From Pannonibacter indicus (GTDB lineage: Bacteria; Pseudomonadota; Alphaproteobacteria; Rhizobiales; Stappiaceae), in the NCBI RefSeq assembly GCF_001418225.1, contig NZ_LIPT01000018.1, forward strand, positions 1-58,579: 58,579 nucleotides of DNA, in the 5' to 3' direction. Positions within the stretch are counted from its first letter, which is position 1. Each line of letters starts with the position of its first letter. The notes below the pieces were generated by a model. That model saw only the letters and a program-made list of their open reading frames with translations, did no database searches and had not been told where the DNA came from. A program made the position numbers and the translations under genes. Shown piece after piece: positions 47,559-55,827 of this stretch.

Positions 47559-47590
47559 GTTAACAGGCGCCGGACGCCTGTTAACTTTTT
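47559..47590 (+). terminator. Rho-independent terminator after the flavin reductase gene
   Basis: GTTAACAGGCG (47559-47569) and CGCCTGTTAAC (47575-47585) form a perfect 11-bp stem with a five-base loop, followed by TTTTTG. Confidence 0.85.
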
Positions 47591-47595
47591 GTTAA
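47581..47595. promoter_or_regulatory. TTAA-N7-TTAA motif, candidate CtrA site
   Basis: TTAACTTTTTGTTAA fits the TTAA-N7-TTAA pattern of the alphaproteobacterial cell-cycle regulator CtrA, 56 bases before the transglycosylase start. The left half is also the end of a terminator stem, so the match may be chance. A third GTTAAC follows at about 47610. Confidence 0.35.
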
Positions 47596-47650
47596 CCATT
47601 CAGGTCGGATGTTAACCGTGTGGTAATCTTTACATCGAGGAGACGGGTTC

Positions 47651-48667
47651 ATGCGTGCAGCAGACTCCACCTCGATCGCGTCGCGGATCGAGCAGGCCTT
47701 CCAGACCGCAAGCACAACGACGGGGACGTCCTTTGACTACCTGCTGAAGACGGCTGCGCGGGAATCGTCCTTCCAGCCGGCAGCGCAGTCGAAGACCTCC
47801 AGTGCGACCGGTCTGTTCCAGTTTGTCGAGCAGACCTGGCTTGAAACCGTCAAGGACAGCGGCGGCAGGCACGGCCTGCAGTCCTATGCTGACCAGATCG
47901 AAAGAACCGCCACCGGAAAGTACCGGGTCAGCGATCCCGATATGCGCCAGGAGATTCTGGATCTGCGCAAGGATCCGGAAATTTCCTCCCGCATGGCCGG
48001 CGAATTCACCCGCAAGAATGCCGATTTTCTCTCCAGCCGCCTTGGCCGGAATCCGAAGCAGGGTGAGCTTTACATCGCCCATTTCCTTGGCGCGCAGGGG
48101 GCTTTGCGGCTGATCAATTCCGCCCAGGTGAGCCCGGAGAGTTCGGCCGCCCAGATGTTCCCGGCGCAGGCCAAGGCCAACCGGGCCATTTTCTATGACG
48201 GCGCGGGATCTCCGCGGACGCTGGCGCAGGTCTACGATGTCCTCGTCAGCAAACACGATGGGGCAGCCGCCGTGATGGTGGCATCTGCCACCGGGCAGGG
48301 AACGGATGACTTGCCGAAGAGCCGCATCCTCACCGGCTTTGCCGAAGAGGCGGGCTCGGGCGATCCTGTCGGGGCACGGGTGGACAGCGCCTTCCGGGCT
48401 GCGGAAACCAGTGCGCCCTTCGAGGCCCTGTTCCGCGATGATGCAGGTTCGCGCAAGGCCACCATGTCCGGCAGCTATCTGGCCGCCTTTGCCGGGGTAA
48501 AGGACGATCACGTCTTCTCGCGCGCCGTCGGCGGCACCCGTGTGGTGGCCCAGCTTGCGGGCGGGGAAGGGGCGATTGCGCAGACGCAGGAAGGGCCTCT
48601 GGACCTCACCGGCTTCCTCAACTATGCGCCGCTTGGCGTGAAGCGCGATCTGCTGCCGCCAGCCTGA
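47651..48667 (+). CDS. Lytic transglycosylase (SLT domain) protein
   Basis: A 338-residue protein with a lysozyme-like SLT domain in its first 170 residues. The probable catalytic Glu is in LKTAARESSFQPAAQSK, followed by ATGLFQFVEQTWLETVKD and ELYIAHFLGAQGALRLINSA. It would cut peptidoglycan. No signal peptide is visible, so export by a dedicated route (flagellar, pilus or other machine) is possible. The C-terminal half is not recognisable. GAGGAG lies eight bases before the ATG. A lone gene between a terminator and the DUF2336 gene. Confidence 0.85.
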   Translation: MRAADSTSIASRIEQAFQTASTTTGTSFDYLLKTAARESSFQPAAQSKTSSATGLFQFVEQTWLETVKDSGGRHGLQSYADQIERTATGKYRVSDPDMRQEILDLRKDPEISSRMAGEFTRKNADFLSSRLGRNPKQGELYIAHFLGAQGALRLINSAQVSPESSAAQMFPAQAKANRAIFYDGAGSPRTLAQVYDVLVSKHDGAAAVMVASATGQGTDDLPKSRILTGFAEEAGSGDPVGARVDSAFRAAETSAPFEALFRDDAGSRKATMSGSYLAAFAGVKDDHVFSRAVGGTRVVAQLAGGEGAIAQTQEGPLDLTGFLNYAPLGVKRDLLPPA

Positions 48668-48787
48668 GCGGGCGGTGTGAGCCACGGCAGGCCTCTGCCT
48701 CATTTATGGTGAACCGAACGTTAAGCCTTTGCGTGGCACTGTGATTTGCACCTTGTTGAGGTGCATTGTGTGTTCGGGTCACGCGTC

Positions 48788-49939
48788 ATGATCATTCGTC
48801 AGTTTCTGTCCTGGGCCGGTACGGCAGCGCCCGCTGAGCGCGCCGAGGCCACCGCTGCGCTCGCACGCGCCTTCCTGCATTCGCCGATGAGCGAGGCAGA
48901 GCGGGGCGATTGTCAGGCCGCATTGACCTATCTGCTGGATGATCCGGCGCCTGAAGTCCGCTTTGCCCTTGCGGATGTGTTCGCCCGCCGGGAGGATGCG
49001 CCGCGCCCTGTGGTGCTGGCGCTGGCCCGTGACACGGCGCTGGTTGCCGCCCCCATCCTCGAATTTTCGCCGCTGGTGCCCGATTGCGATCTGATCGATC
49101 TGGCCGCCGAAGGCTCTGACACCGTGCAATGCGCCATTGCCCGCCGCCGGAACCTGTCTGCCCCTGTCGCTGCCGCACTGGCAGAAGTCGCAGGGCCGGA
49201 GGCCTGCGCCGTGTTGCTCGACAACCCCGATGCGGTGATCGTCTCCTTCAGCCTCTCCCGCCTTGCCGAACGCTTTGCCGATGATGCTGCCGTGCGCAGC
49301 CGTCTGCTGGCCCGGCCGGGCCTGCCTCTGACCATCCGCCACACCCTGCTGACGGCCTTGACCGATGGCCTCAAGGCGCAGGCGCTGGTGCTTGCGGGCG
49401 AAGCGCTTCCCGAAAGCGCGGAGACCTATCTTGAAGAGGCCCGCGAGCGCGCAACCATCGTGCTGGCAGCCGGTGCCACGGATGCGGAACTGGAGGGGCT
49501 CGTTGAACATCTGCGCGCGCGCGGTCAGCTGACCGCACGGCTGATGCTGCGCGCCGCCGGCATGGGCCGGCTGCGGGTTCTGTCCGCCTGCCTTTCCGCC
49601 CTCTGCGGCCAGCCGCAGGCGCGGGTGGCGGATCTGCTGGCCACCGGACGTGCCGGAGCCCTGCGCTCCCTGCTTATGGCCACGGGTCTGCCCCAGCGCA
49701 CGGTCGCGGTGTTTCAGCTGATGGTGGAGGCCTACCGGGCGGCAGACTGCAGCTTCCTGCAGGATCAGCCCCCCGCCACGACCCGCGCAGTGATGGAAGG
49801 GGTCAGTGCCGGGCTTGAGGAGATGGCTGTCAGCGGCGGCGTGGAAGATGTCTTCGCCTTGATGCGGGTGCTGGTCCTGGACGCGGCCCGTGAAGAAGCG
49901 CGGCTGCTGGTGAACACGGAACTTCTGGCCGCTGCGTGA
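48788..49939 (+). CDS. DUF2336 family protein
   Basis: A 383-residue helical protein of the DUF2336 family, common in Rhizobiales, with HEAT-like repeats (ALTYLLDDPAPEVRFALADV, LIDLAAEGSDTVQCAIARRR). No enzymatic motif is visible and no function is established. The ATG at 48788 gives the family's usual start MIIRQFLSWAG; the open frame reaches 48746 but without better evidence. The 3' end forms a 13-bp hairpin that includes the stop codon. It converges on the Hpt gene. Confidence 0.85.
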   Translation: MIIRQFLSWAGTAAPAERAEATAALARAFLHSPMSEAERGDCQAALTYLLDDPAPEVRFALADVFARREDAPRPVVLALARDTALVAAPILEFSPLVPDCDLIDLAAEGSDTVQCAIARRRNLSAPVAAALAEVAGPEACAVLLDNPDAVIVSFSLSRLAERFADDAAVRSRLLARPGLPLTIRHTLLTALTDGLKAQALVLAGEALPESAETYLEEARERATIVLAAGATDAELEGLVEHLRARGQLTARLMLRAAGMGRLRVLSACLSALCGQPQARVADLLATGRAGALRSLLMATGLPQRTVAVFQLMVEAYRAADCSFLQDQPPATTRAVMEGVSAGLEEMAVSGGVEDVFALMRVLVLDAAREEARLLVNTELLAAA

Positions 49940-49952
49940 GGCCAGAAGTTCC
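49918..49952. terminator. Long hairpin over the DUF2336 stop codon
   Basis: GGAACTTCTGGCC (49918-49930) and GGCCAGAAGTTCC (49940-49952) are perfect 13-base arms. The nine-base loop holds the TGA stop. There is no T-run, but it sits between two converging genes, so it may limit read-through or protect the mRNA end. Confidence 0.6.
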
Positions 49953-49963
49953 GTGGAGCAGGC

Positions 49964-50488
49964 TCAGTCCTTAACAGGTACCGTGCGTTCGATATAGTCC
50001 TGTGTCACCTCCTGCAATTTATGCAGAAGCGCTGCGCCGGTCGGGTTCGCCTCGTCGCGGGCTTCTTCGGCCACGATGGCGCGGATCGCGTCTACATGCT
50101 GGCGCAGAAGTGTCAGCGGCAGGTGCTCCGGTGTGCTCACGGCCTCAATGAGATGGCAGAGACTGGCGGCGACGGCTCCAGCCAGCGGATAGCCAAGCGT
50201 CGGCGCCTGTCCCTTCACATTGTGGGCGGTGTTGTAAAGTTGAGCGAGGGTCGTCCCGTTCAGCCCCTCCTCCTCAATGGTGCGCCAGTCGGCAAACAGC
50301 TGCTCGGTCTCCCGGTGCATCCAGCCATCGAACTGGACGGAAAGCCGCTCCAGCGCCGCTTCCGCTGCCTTAATGGGATCGAACTTGGCCGCCTCGCGCG
50401 GGCTCATCACCCGCACCTTCTTGCGCAGGTCCGTTGGCGGCTTGACGAACTCCACGTCGCTGCCCTGAAGATCCTCGTCGCTGATCAT
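49964..50488 (-). CDS. Histidine phosphotransfer (Hpt) domain protein
   Basis: A 174-residue protein with an Hpt domain. The probable phosphoacceptor is H89 in YNTAHNVKGQAPTLGYPLAG. The N-terminal 50 residues are charged and not recognisable. It would pass phosphate between a hybrid kinase and a response regulator; no such partner is in the window. The start at 50488 is preferred because AAGGA lies eight bases upstream; the open frame reaches 50566 and would then overlap nadK's end. Confidence 0.82.
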   Translation of the reverse strand: MISDEDLQGSDVEFVKPPTDLRKKVRVMSPREAAKFDPIKAAEAALERLSVQFDGWMHRETEQLFADWRTIEEEGLNGTTLAQLYNTAHNVKGQAPTLGYPLAGAVAASLCHLIEAVSTPEHLPLTLLRQHVDAIRAIVAEEARDEANPTGAALLHKLQEVTQDYIERTVPVKD

Positions 50489-50546
50489 GATCGGTGTCCT
50501 TACCCTGCCGCCAATACCGGAAGATTCCGCTGATGCCCGCGTAAGG

Positions 50547-51329
50547 TCAATAGCGGAACATTTCACTTAAGATTCGCTCGTCCCAGCCGTGGCCTGCGTC
50601 GGACATGATCAGACAGGCGGAGCTTTTGTCCTCGCGCACGCTCACCTTGGCCACATTGCGGATTTCCGTGTGATCGGCGGCTGCGCTGACCGGGCGCTTG
50701 GCGCTCTCCATCACTTCTATTTCCACCACCGCATGATTGGGCACCAGTGCGCCGCGCCAGCGGCGGGGGCGGAAGGCGCTGATCGGCGTCAGCGCCAGCA
50801 GCGGGGCCGAAATCGGCAGGATGGGGCCATGGGCGGACAGATTGTAAGCTGTGCTGCCGGCCGGTGTGGCGATCAGGCAGCCGTCACAGATCAGCTCTTC
50901 CAGCCTCTCGCGCCCGTCAACGGAAATGCGCAGTTTGGCCGCCTGATAGGTCTGGCGCAGCAGGGAGACTTCGTTGATGGCGCGGGCGCTGTGCTGCACG
51001 CCGGCCTGATCGATCGCCTGCATGTAAAGCGGGTGGATCGTCGTCACATCTGCGGCCGTCAAGCGCTCCAGCAGGCCGTCTTCCCTATATTCGTTCATCA
51101 GGAAGCCGACGGACCCCCGGTTCATGCCATAGATCGGAGTGCCGGAATTCATGAAACGGTGCAGCGTCTGCAGCATCAGGCCATCGCCGCCGAGAGCGAC
51201 GATCACATCCGCTTCGCCCGGTGTGGCATTGCCATAAAGCGCCGTCAGCGAAACGAGGGCCTGATGGGCTTCCGCCGTGTCGCTGGCAACCAGCGCGATG
51301 CGGCCGGGGCGGATTTCTCTCTGGGTCAT
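50547..51329 (-). CDS. nadK: NAD kinase
   Basis: A 260-residue kinase making NADP from NAD. The GGDG motif lies at 47-50 ([12 protein letters not shown]), the second motif is N119-E120 in [10 protein letters not shown], and the third region reads [20 protein letters not shown]. Length is the alphaproteobacterial short form. It lies between the Hpt gene and acdR on the same strand. Confidence 0.96.
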   Translation of the reverse strand: MTQREIRPGRIALVASDTAEAHQALVSLTALYGNATPGEADVIVALGGDGLMLQTLHRFMNSGTPIYGMNRGSVGFLMNEYREDGLLERLTAADVTTIHPLYMQAIDQAGVQHSARAINEVSLLRQTYQAAKLRISVDGRERLEELICDGCLIATPAGSTAYNLSAHGPILPISAPLLALTPISAFRPRRWRGALVPNHAVVEIEVMESAKRPVSAAADHTEIRNVAKVSVREDKSSACLIMSDAGHGWDERILSEMFRY

Positions 51330-51455
51330 TGGCTCTGGAACTCGGGTGCTGCATCTGCCGCGGCTCCGCGCCGCCCGCCATTCATCCGCCAGATTGCCCG
51401 CCGCTGCAAGGCGCGATTGCCGGAATGCGGCAGTCCCCCGGGCGTTGATGCAGGG

Positions 51456-51935
51456 TCAAAAATCAAGCCGGGCATTGTCGACCACTTCCTTGATGACAAA
51501 GAAGGTCCGCGTCTGCCGCACGCCGGGCAGGGCGATCAGCTGCTCCGCATGCAGGCGGTTGAAATCGGCCATGTCGCGGACGCGGATCTTCAGGAAGAAA
51601 TCGAAGTCCCCCGCCACCAGGTGGCAATCGAGCACGACAGGCAGCTTGCGGATGGCCTCCTCGAAGGCGGCAAAACTCTCCGGCGTCGAGCGGTCCAGTT
51701 CCACCCCCACCATGACCAGCGCACCCCGGCTGACCTTCTGCGGATCGATCACCGCCCGCACATCCCGCACATATCCCTCGTCAAACAGCCGCCGGATGCG
51801 CCGGTGGCAGGTGGCGGGACTGACATTGACCGCTGCGGCAATATCCGCGTTCGACATGCGCCCGTCCTGCTGCAACAGGTGCAGGATCTTGCGGTCAATC
51901 CGGTCGAGAGATTCACGGGTGAAAGATTCTTTCAT
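51456..51935 (-). CDS. acdR: Lrp/AsnC-family regulator, probable AcdR
   Basis: A 159-residue Lrp/AsnC protein. The N-terminal helix-turn-helix reads [20 protein letters not shown], and the C-terminal RAM (ligand) domain reads [20 protein letters not shown]. It is divergent from acdS, the typical layout in which AcdR, an Lrp-type protein, controls ACC deaminase. Regulation therefore probably depends on ACC or leucine, as described elsewhere. A dyad in the shared region may be its binding site. Confidence 0.88.
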   Translation of the reverse strand: MKESFTRESLDRIDRKILHLLQQDGRMSNADIAAAVNVSPATCHRRIRRLFDEGYVRDVRAVIDPQKVSRGALVMVGVELDRSTPESFAAFEEAIRKLPVVLDCHLVAGDFDFFLKIRVRDMADFNRLHAEQLIALPGVRQTRTFFVIKEVVDNARLDF

Positions 51936-51981
51936 CAGAAAGATAAAATCCGGAATACTGATTACAGAAAATCTCTATATC

Positions 51982-52016
51982 TGCAATCAAAAGATCATTA
52001 AAGGCCAAAGATTGCA
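51982..52016. promoter_or_regulatory. Dyad between acdR and acdS, candidate AcdR operator
   Basis: TGCAATC (51982-51988) and GATTGCA (52010-52016) are perfect seven-base arms 21 bases apart. This AT-rich stretch ends 58 bases before the acdS start codon. Wide spacing is compatible with the large Lrp-type multimer. Confidence 0.5.
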
Positions 52017-52074
52017 AGCACCTTTCATATCCTTCCTGCTAGCGTTCCACCACCTTTCAAGAGTGGAGCAGGCA

Positions 52075-53094
52075 ATGCTGAAACTGGATAAATTCGAACG
52101 TTACCCCCTGACTTTCGGCCCGACCCCGATCGAAAAGCTGGGCCGCCTGTCGGCGGAGCTGGGCGGCGCCGTGGAGATCTACGCCAAGCGTGACGACTGC
52201 AACTCCGGCCTTGCCTTCGGCGGTAACAAGCTGCGCAAGCCGGAATATATCGTGCCGGACGTGCTGGCCTCGGGGGCAGATACGCTCGTTTCCATCGGCG
52301 GCGTGCAGTCGAATCACACCCGCATGGTCGCCGCGACCGCTGCCAAGCTCGGCCTCAAGTGCGTGGTGGTGCAGGAAAGCTGGGTGCCGCATGAAGATGC
52401 TGTCTATGACCGCGTCGGCAACATCCTTCTCACCCGCCTGATGGGCGCAGACAGCCGCATCGTCGATGATGGCTTCGATATCGGTATCCGCAAGAGCTGG
52501 GAAGACGCGCTGCAGTCGGTGAAGGACGCCGGCGGCAAGCCCTACGGCATTCCGGCCGGCGCCTCCGTCCATCCTTATGGCGGCCTTGGTTATGTGCGCT
52601 TTGCCGAGGAAGTGCGGGCGCAGGAAGCCGAAATGGGCATCCGCTTCGACTATATCATCGTCTGCGTCGTCACCGGCTCCACCCAGGCCGGCATGATCGT
52701 CGGCTTCGCTGCCGATGGCCGCGCCGGCCGGGTGATCGGCATCGATGCCTCAGGCACGCCAGAGCAGACCCGCTCTCAGGTGCGCGGAATCGTGGACCGC
52801 ACCGCTGATCTGGTGGAACTGGGCCGTCCGGTGCGCGAGGACGAAATCGTCATCGTCGAGGACTATGCCTATCCGGCCTATGGCGTGCCGAGCGCGGAAA
52901 CCAACGAAGCCATCCGCATGGCCGCCCGCACCGAGGCCATGATCACCGACCCAGTTTATGAGGGCAAGTCCATGCAGGGCATGATCGACCTCATCCGCAA
53001 GGGCAAGATCCCGGCTGGTTCCAAGGTGCTCTACGCTCACCTCGGGGGCGCCCCGGCCATCAACGGTTACAGCTACACCTACCGCAACGGCTGA
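52075..53094 (+). CDS. acdS: 1-aminocyclopropane-1-carboxylate (ACC) deaminase
   Basis: A 339-residue PLP enzyme that breaks ACC, the plant precursor of ethylene, into ammonia and 2-oxobutanoate. Diagnostic residues are K52 (PLP, in [10 protein letters not shown]), S79 (SIGGVQSNH), Y295 and E296 (DPVYEGKSM) and L323 (AHLGGAP). These correspond to K51, S78, Y294, E295 and L322 of the Pseudomonas enzyme; E and L at the last two sites separate ACC deaminase from D-cysteine desulfhydrase. GGAG precedes the ATG at 52075. It is divergent from acdR and ends at a strong terminator. Confidence 0.95.
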   Translation: MLKLDKFERYPLTFGPTPIEKLGRLSAELGGAVEIYAKRDDCNSGLAFGGNKLRKPEYIVPDVLASGADTLVSIGGVQSNHTRMVAATAAKLGLKCVVVQESWVPHEDAVYDRVGNILLTRLMGADSRIVDDGFDIGIRKSWEDALQSVKDAGGKPYGIPAGASVHPYGGLGYVRFAEEVRAQEAEMGIRFDYIIVCVVTGSTQAGMIVGFAADGRAGRVIGIDASGTPEQTRSQVRGIVDRTADLVELGRPVREDEIVIVEDYAYPAYGVPSAETNEAIRMAARTEAMITDPVYEGKSMQGMIDLIRKGKIPAGSKVLYAHLGGAPAINGYSYTYRNG

Positions 53095-53123
53095 CTTCCG
53101 CACCGGCCAGTCTGCGTGCAAAG

Positions 53124-53160
53124 CGGCAGCTCCCGCTCCCCGGGAGCTGCCGTTTTCTTT
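53124..53160 (+). terminator. Terminator after acdS
   Basis: CGGCAGCTCCCG (53124-53135) and CGGGAGCTGCCG (53140-53151) form a perfect 12-bp stem with loop CTCC, followed by TTTTCTTTT. Confidence 0.94.
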
Positions 53161-53244
53161 TCCGGAAGCGTCTTTATGGAAGAATGGCCAGCAGCATGCC
53201 GGCGCTGGCTGCACCGGAGATGGCCGTCAGATTTTGTGGGAAGG

Positions 53245-53320
53245 TGGTGCCGGCAACAGGGTTCGAACCCGTGACCCCCTGATTACAAATCAGGTGCTCT
53301 ACCTGCTGAGCTATACCGGC
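53245..53320 (-). tRNA. tRNA-Thr (anticodon TGT), CCA encoded
   Basis: The reverse strand gives a 76-base cloverleaf including CCA. The acceptor stem is GCCGGTA/TGCCGGC with discriminator A, the D-arm is GCTCAGCAGGTAGAGC, the anticodon stem is CCTGA/TCAGG with loop TTTGTAA, and the T-loop is GGGTTCGAACCC. Confidence 0.96.
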
Positions 53321-53415
53321 ATCTTTCGCGGCTTTTAGCATGGGTTTGGCGGATGTGCATCCGCCTTGATGCAATTTTTCCACTGATGAGGAATGGCCGG
53401 AAAGAAGAGGAATAC

Positions 53416-53443
53416 CCGGCGGGGCGGAAGGTGGCCCCGCCGG
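53416..53443 (-). terminator. Terminator after the COG0523 gene
   Basis: CCGGCGGGGC (53416-53425) and GCCCCGCCGG (53434-53443) form a perfect 10-bp stem. On the reverse strand it is followed by a T-rich stretch, TATTCCTCTTC. Confidence 0.7.
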
Positions 53444-53451
53444 AGATGATG

Positions 53452-54657
53452 TCAGGCTGCCGCGCGGCCCCAGGCGGGGAAGGGGTCCTTGAGATTGCGC
53501 CAGCTGGCTGGGGTAAAGGACGATGCGGGCACGAGGCAGGCGGAGAGGTCGCGGCGCAGCGCTTCCTCCTCCATCGGGTCCGTGCCGATGAAGACCAGTT
53601 CCTGCCGCCGGTCGCCCCACACCGCGTCCATGTAGGGTGCCATGGCCTTGTGCCAGTCCGGATGGTCCGGCCAGTGGGTCTTGGGCACGGCAGACCACCA
53701 CAGACCGCGCTTTTCGGTGCGCACCTGCGCGCCGGCCATGCTCAGCTCGCCGACGAAATCCGGCCGGGTTGCCAGCCAGAAGAAGCCCTTGGCCCGCACG
53801 ACACCCGGCCAGCTGCGGTCGATGAAGGCCTGCAGCTTTTCCGGATCAAAAGGCTGGCGGGCGCGGTAGACGAAGGAGCGGATGCCATATTCCTCCGTCT
53901 CCGGCACGTGACCGGAAAAGCCGTTCAGCTCCTTGTACCAGAGCGGGTGGGTTTGGGCGCGTTCGAAGTCGAAGCGTCCGGTGCCCAGCACATCCGAAAG
54001 CAGCACCTGGCCATGGTCCACCTCGATCACGCGCGCCTCGCTGTTGAGCGAGCGGATGATCTTGCGGGCGGCCTCCAGCGCCTCAGGCGTTGCGCTCGAC
54101 ACCTTGTTGAGCACGATGACATCGGCAAATTCCATCTGGTCCACCAGAAGGTCGATCAGCGTGCGGGTGTCGTCCTCGCCAAGGGACTCGCCCAGATCAT
54201 CCAGCAGGCTGAGCGAGCCGAAATGGCTGAGCAGGCTCGCCGCATCCACCACCGTCACCATGGTGTCGAGCCGGGCGATGTCGGACAGGCTCTCGCCGTT
54301 CTCGTCGCGGAACTCGAAGGTGGAGGCGACGGGCAGCGGCTCGGCGATGCCGGTCGATTCAATCAGGAGATAGTCGAAGCGGCCAGCCTCTGCCAGGCGC
54401 CGCACTTCCACCAGAAGGTCGTCGCGCAGGGTGCAGCAGATGCAGCCGTTGGTCATCTCGACGAGGGTTTCCTCGGTGCGCGACAGGTTCGCTCCGCCAT
54501 CGCGCACGAGGGCAGCGTCGATGTTCACCTCACTCATGTCATTGACAATGACAGCAACGCGAAGGCCTTCGCGGTTGGACAGGATGTGGTTGAGAAGCGT
54601 GGTCTTTCCGGCGCCCAGAAAACCGGACAGCACGGTGACGGGAAGGCGTTTGGTCAT
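53452..54657 (-). CDS. COG0523/CobW-type GTPase, putative zinc metallochaperone
   Basis: A 401-residue G3E GTPase. The P-loop is GFLGAGKTT (12-20), the metal motif CxCC is C72-I-C74-C75, Walker B-like is [16 protein letters not shown], and the base-recognition motif is VLNKVSS. The C-terminal CobW_C domain follows from about residue 245. Proteins of this group move zinc to enzymes when the metal is scarce. The start at 54657 directly precedes the P-loop; the longer open frame runs past the Zur-like box. That box, 34 bases upstream, supports control by Zur and the zinc role over cobalamin. Confidence 0.9.
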   Translation of the reverse strand: MTKRLPVTVLSGFLGAGKTTLLNHILSNREGLRVAVIVNDMSEVNIDAALVRDGGANLSRTEETLVEMTNGCICCTLRDDLLVEVRRLAEAGRFDYLLIESTGIAEPLPVASTFEFRDENGESLSDIARLDTMVTVVDAASLLSHFGSLSLLDDLGESLGEDDTRTLIDLLVDQMEFADVIVLNKVSSATPEALEAARKIIRSLNSEARVIEVDHGQVLLSDVLGTGRFDFERAQTHPLWYKELNGFSGHVPETEEYGIRSFVYRARQPFDPEKLQAFIDRSWPGVVRAKGFFWLATRPDFVGELSMAGAQVRTEKRGLWWSAVPKTHWPDHPDWHKAMAPYMDAVWGDRRQELVFIGTDPMEEEALRRDLSACLVPASSFTPASWRNLKDPFPAWGRAAA

Positions 54658-54690
54658 GGTTCGCTCGTGTGGGTCTGGAGTGGCGTTTAT

Positions 54691-54708
54691 ATAATGTAAT
54701 AACATTAC
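54691..54708 (-). promoter_or_regulatory. Zur-box-like palindrome before the COG0523 gene
   Basis: On the reverse strand GTAATGTTATTACATTAT, with TAATGT and ACATTA arms, matches the alphaproteobacterial Zur pattern (GTAATGTTATAACATTAC-like) closely. It lies 34 bases upstream of the GTPase start, where a repressor would block the promoter. Confidence 0.8.
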
Positions 54709-54804
54709 ACACGATCTAGCATGACCGGCCCGCCTTGCCAATAGGCAGGCAGGTTCTCCACCGGCGAAACCGTCTTGCGCGGCGGCAGGCCGCAGGGCCG
54801 GGGC

Positions 54805-54844
54805 TTGACCTGTGGCCCGCCTGTAAATATGAATTATATACTCA
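54805..54844 (+). promoter_or_regulatory. Promoter with overlapping RirA-type iron box before the hmuQ-like gene
   Basis: TTGACC (54805-54810), a 17-base spacer and TATGAA (54828-54833) form a good vegetative-type promoter. TGAATTATATACTCA (54830-54844) fits the TGA-N9-TCA pattern of RirA boxes and overlaps the -10 element. It ends 55 bases before the start codon. Confidence 0.65.
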
Positions 54845-54899
54845 GGTATTTGATGCCGCCCGCAAAAGGCTGTCCGGGCGGCTGCGCAGGGAGAGATGC

Positions 54900-55214
54900 A
54901 TGTTTGTGGCAATGAACCGCTTCAAGGTGAAGGCTGGTCAGGAAGAGGCTTTCGAGGCCGTGTGGAAGGGCCGGGATTCGCGCCTCGACGAGATGAAGGG
55001 CTTCAGGACCTTTCATCTGCTCAAAGGGCCGGCCGATGAGGACGAAGGCATCACGCTCTATGCGTCCCACACAGTCTGGGAAAGCCGTGAGGATTTTCTG
55101 GCCTGGACCAAGTCCGAGCAGTTCCGCGAGGCGCATCGTAATGCCGGCTCCAACAAGGACCTTTACGCCGGTCCGCCGCGTTTCGAGGGCTTCGAAGCCG
55201 TGACCGGCGCCTGA
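54900..55214 (+). CDS. hmuQ: Haem-degrading monooxygenase (HmuQ/IsdG-like)
   Basis: A 104-residue antibiotic-biosynthesis-monooxygenase fold protein. Residues N6 (AMNRFKV), W69 (FLAWTKSE) and H79 (REAHRNAG) match the Asn-Trp-His triad of IsdG-type haem oxygenases, and the text FHLLKGP and [10 protein letters not shown] resembles rhizobial HmuQ and Brucella BhuQ. It probably frees iron from haem. GGGAGAG precedes the ATG at 54900; the open frame upstream covers the promoter. A RirA-like box suggests induction under iron limitation. No haem transport genes are in the window. A general ABM-domain oxygenase is the alternative. Confidence 0.78.
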   Translation: MFVAMNRFKVKAGQEEAFEAVWKGRDSRLDEMKGFRTFHLLKGPADEDEGITLYASHTVWESREDFLAWTKSEQFREAHRNAGSNKDLYAGPPRFEGFEAVTGA

Positions 55215-55285
55215 GGGCGGGTCATTTCACCGGAAACAAACGCCGCGTGCCGTGAAGGCTGACGCGTGACAAGGCAGAAAGCACC

Positions 55286-55780
55286 ATGAGCACCGAGCCC
55301 CGCAAGACCGCAGACGCGCACCCGCAGGCCCCTTCCTGTCCGGACGGGGCGGTCAGTGTGCTTTCGCCCGGCGAGCAGACGGTGGTGCAGGTGCTGCGGC
55401 TGATCTGCCTGTCCTATGCCCGGCCGCAGAGCCATGCCTGGGAGCAGGCGCTGCTGACGGCGCAGGCGGGGTTTGGGGCAGGGCTCGGCGGAGAGGTGGC
55501 TGTGGCGGTGGTGCGGCTGATGCGGGCGATCCGCGCCGTGCGCCAGACCACGTTCCGCTTCCGCGATCCGGGCTGCCCCTGCTGCCGCACCAGCCTGTCG
55601 GATCAGGAGGGCAGGGTGCTGGCCATGGTGCGTGCCGCGCTGGCCGACCCAGTGCATCCGGCGCTGATCGATGCGCTGATCCTGTGCGAGGGCGGCCCGG
55701 CAAACCGGGTACTGCTGGAGGCGGACCGGCTGGCCGGCCTCCTGCACAGGCACAGCGCGGCCAATCAGCAGGCCGCATAG
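55286..55780 (+). CDS. Unrecognised protein with a CPCC motif downstream of hmuQ
   Basis: I do not recognise this 164-residue protein. It is largely helical (GEQTVVQVLRLICLSYARPQ, EVAVAVVRLMRAIRAVRQTT) with no signal peptide. Six cysteines are present: C18, C41, the cluster C97-P-C99-C100 (FRDPGCPCCRTS) and C134. The CPCC group could bind a metal, an iron-sulphur cluster or haem. It follows the hmuQ-like gene by 71 bases and may share its iron-controlled transcript. No function can be assigned. Confidence 0.72.
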   Translation: MSTEPRKTADAHPQAPSCPDGAVSVLSPGEQTVVQVLRLICLSYARPQSHAWEQALLTAQAGFGAGLGGEVAVAVVRLMRAIRAVRQTTFRFRDPGCPCCRTSLSDQEGRVLAMVRAALADPVHPALIDALILCEGGPANRVLLEADRLAGLLHRHSAANQQAA

Positions 55781-55799
55781 GATCAGCTACAGAATGTTC

Positions 55800-55820
55800 G
55801 CGCGGGAGAGCCTCCCGCGC
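55800..55820. terminator. Hairpin between the CPCC protein gene and rlmB
   Basis: GCGCGGGAG (55800-55808) and CTCCCGCGC (55812-55820) make a perfect 9-bp stem with loop AGC between two converging genes. There is no strong T-run on either side. Confidence 0.6.
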
Positions 55821-55827
55821 AAGACGA

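Noticed and set aside
54658-54912. Longer N-terminus for the COG0523 GTPase
   Set aside because: It would place the Zur box and the neighbour's start inside the coding region; the P-loop normally lies near residue 12.
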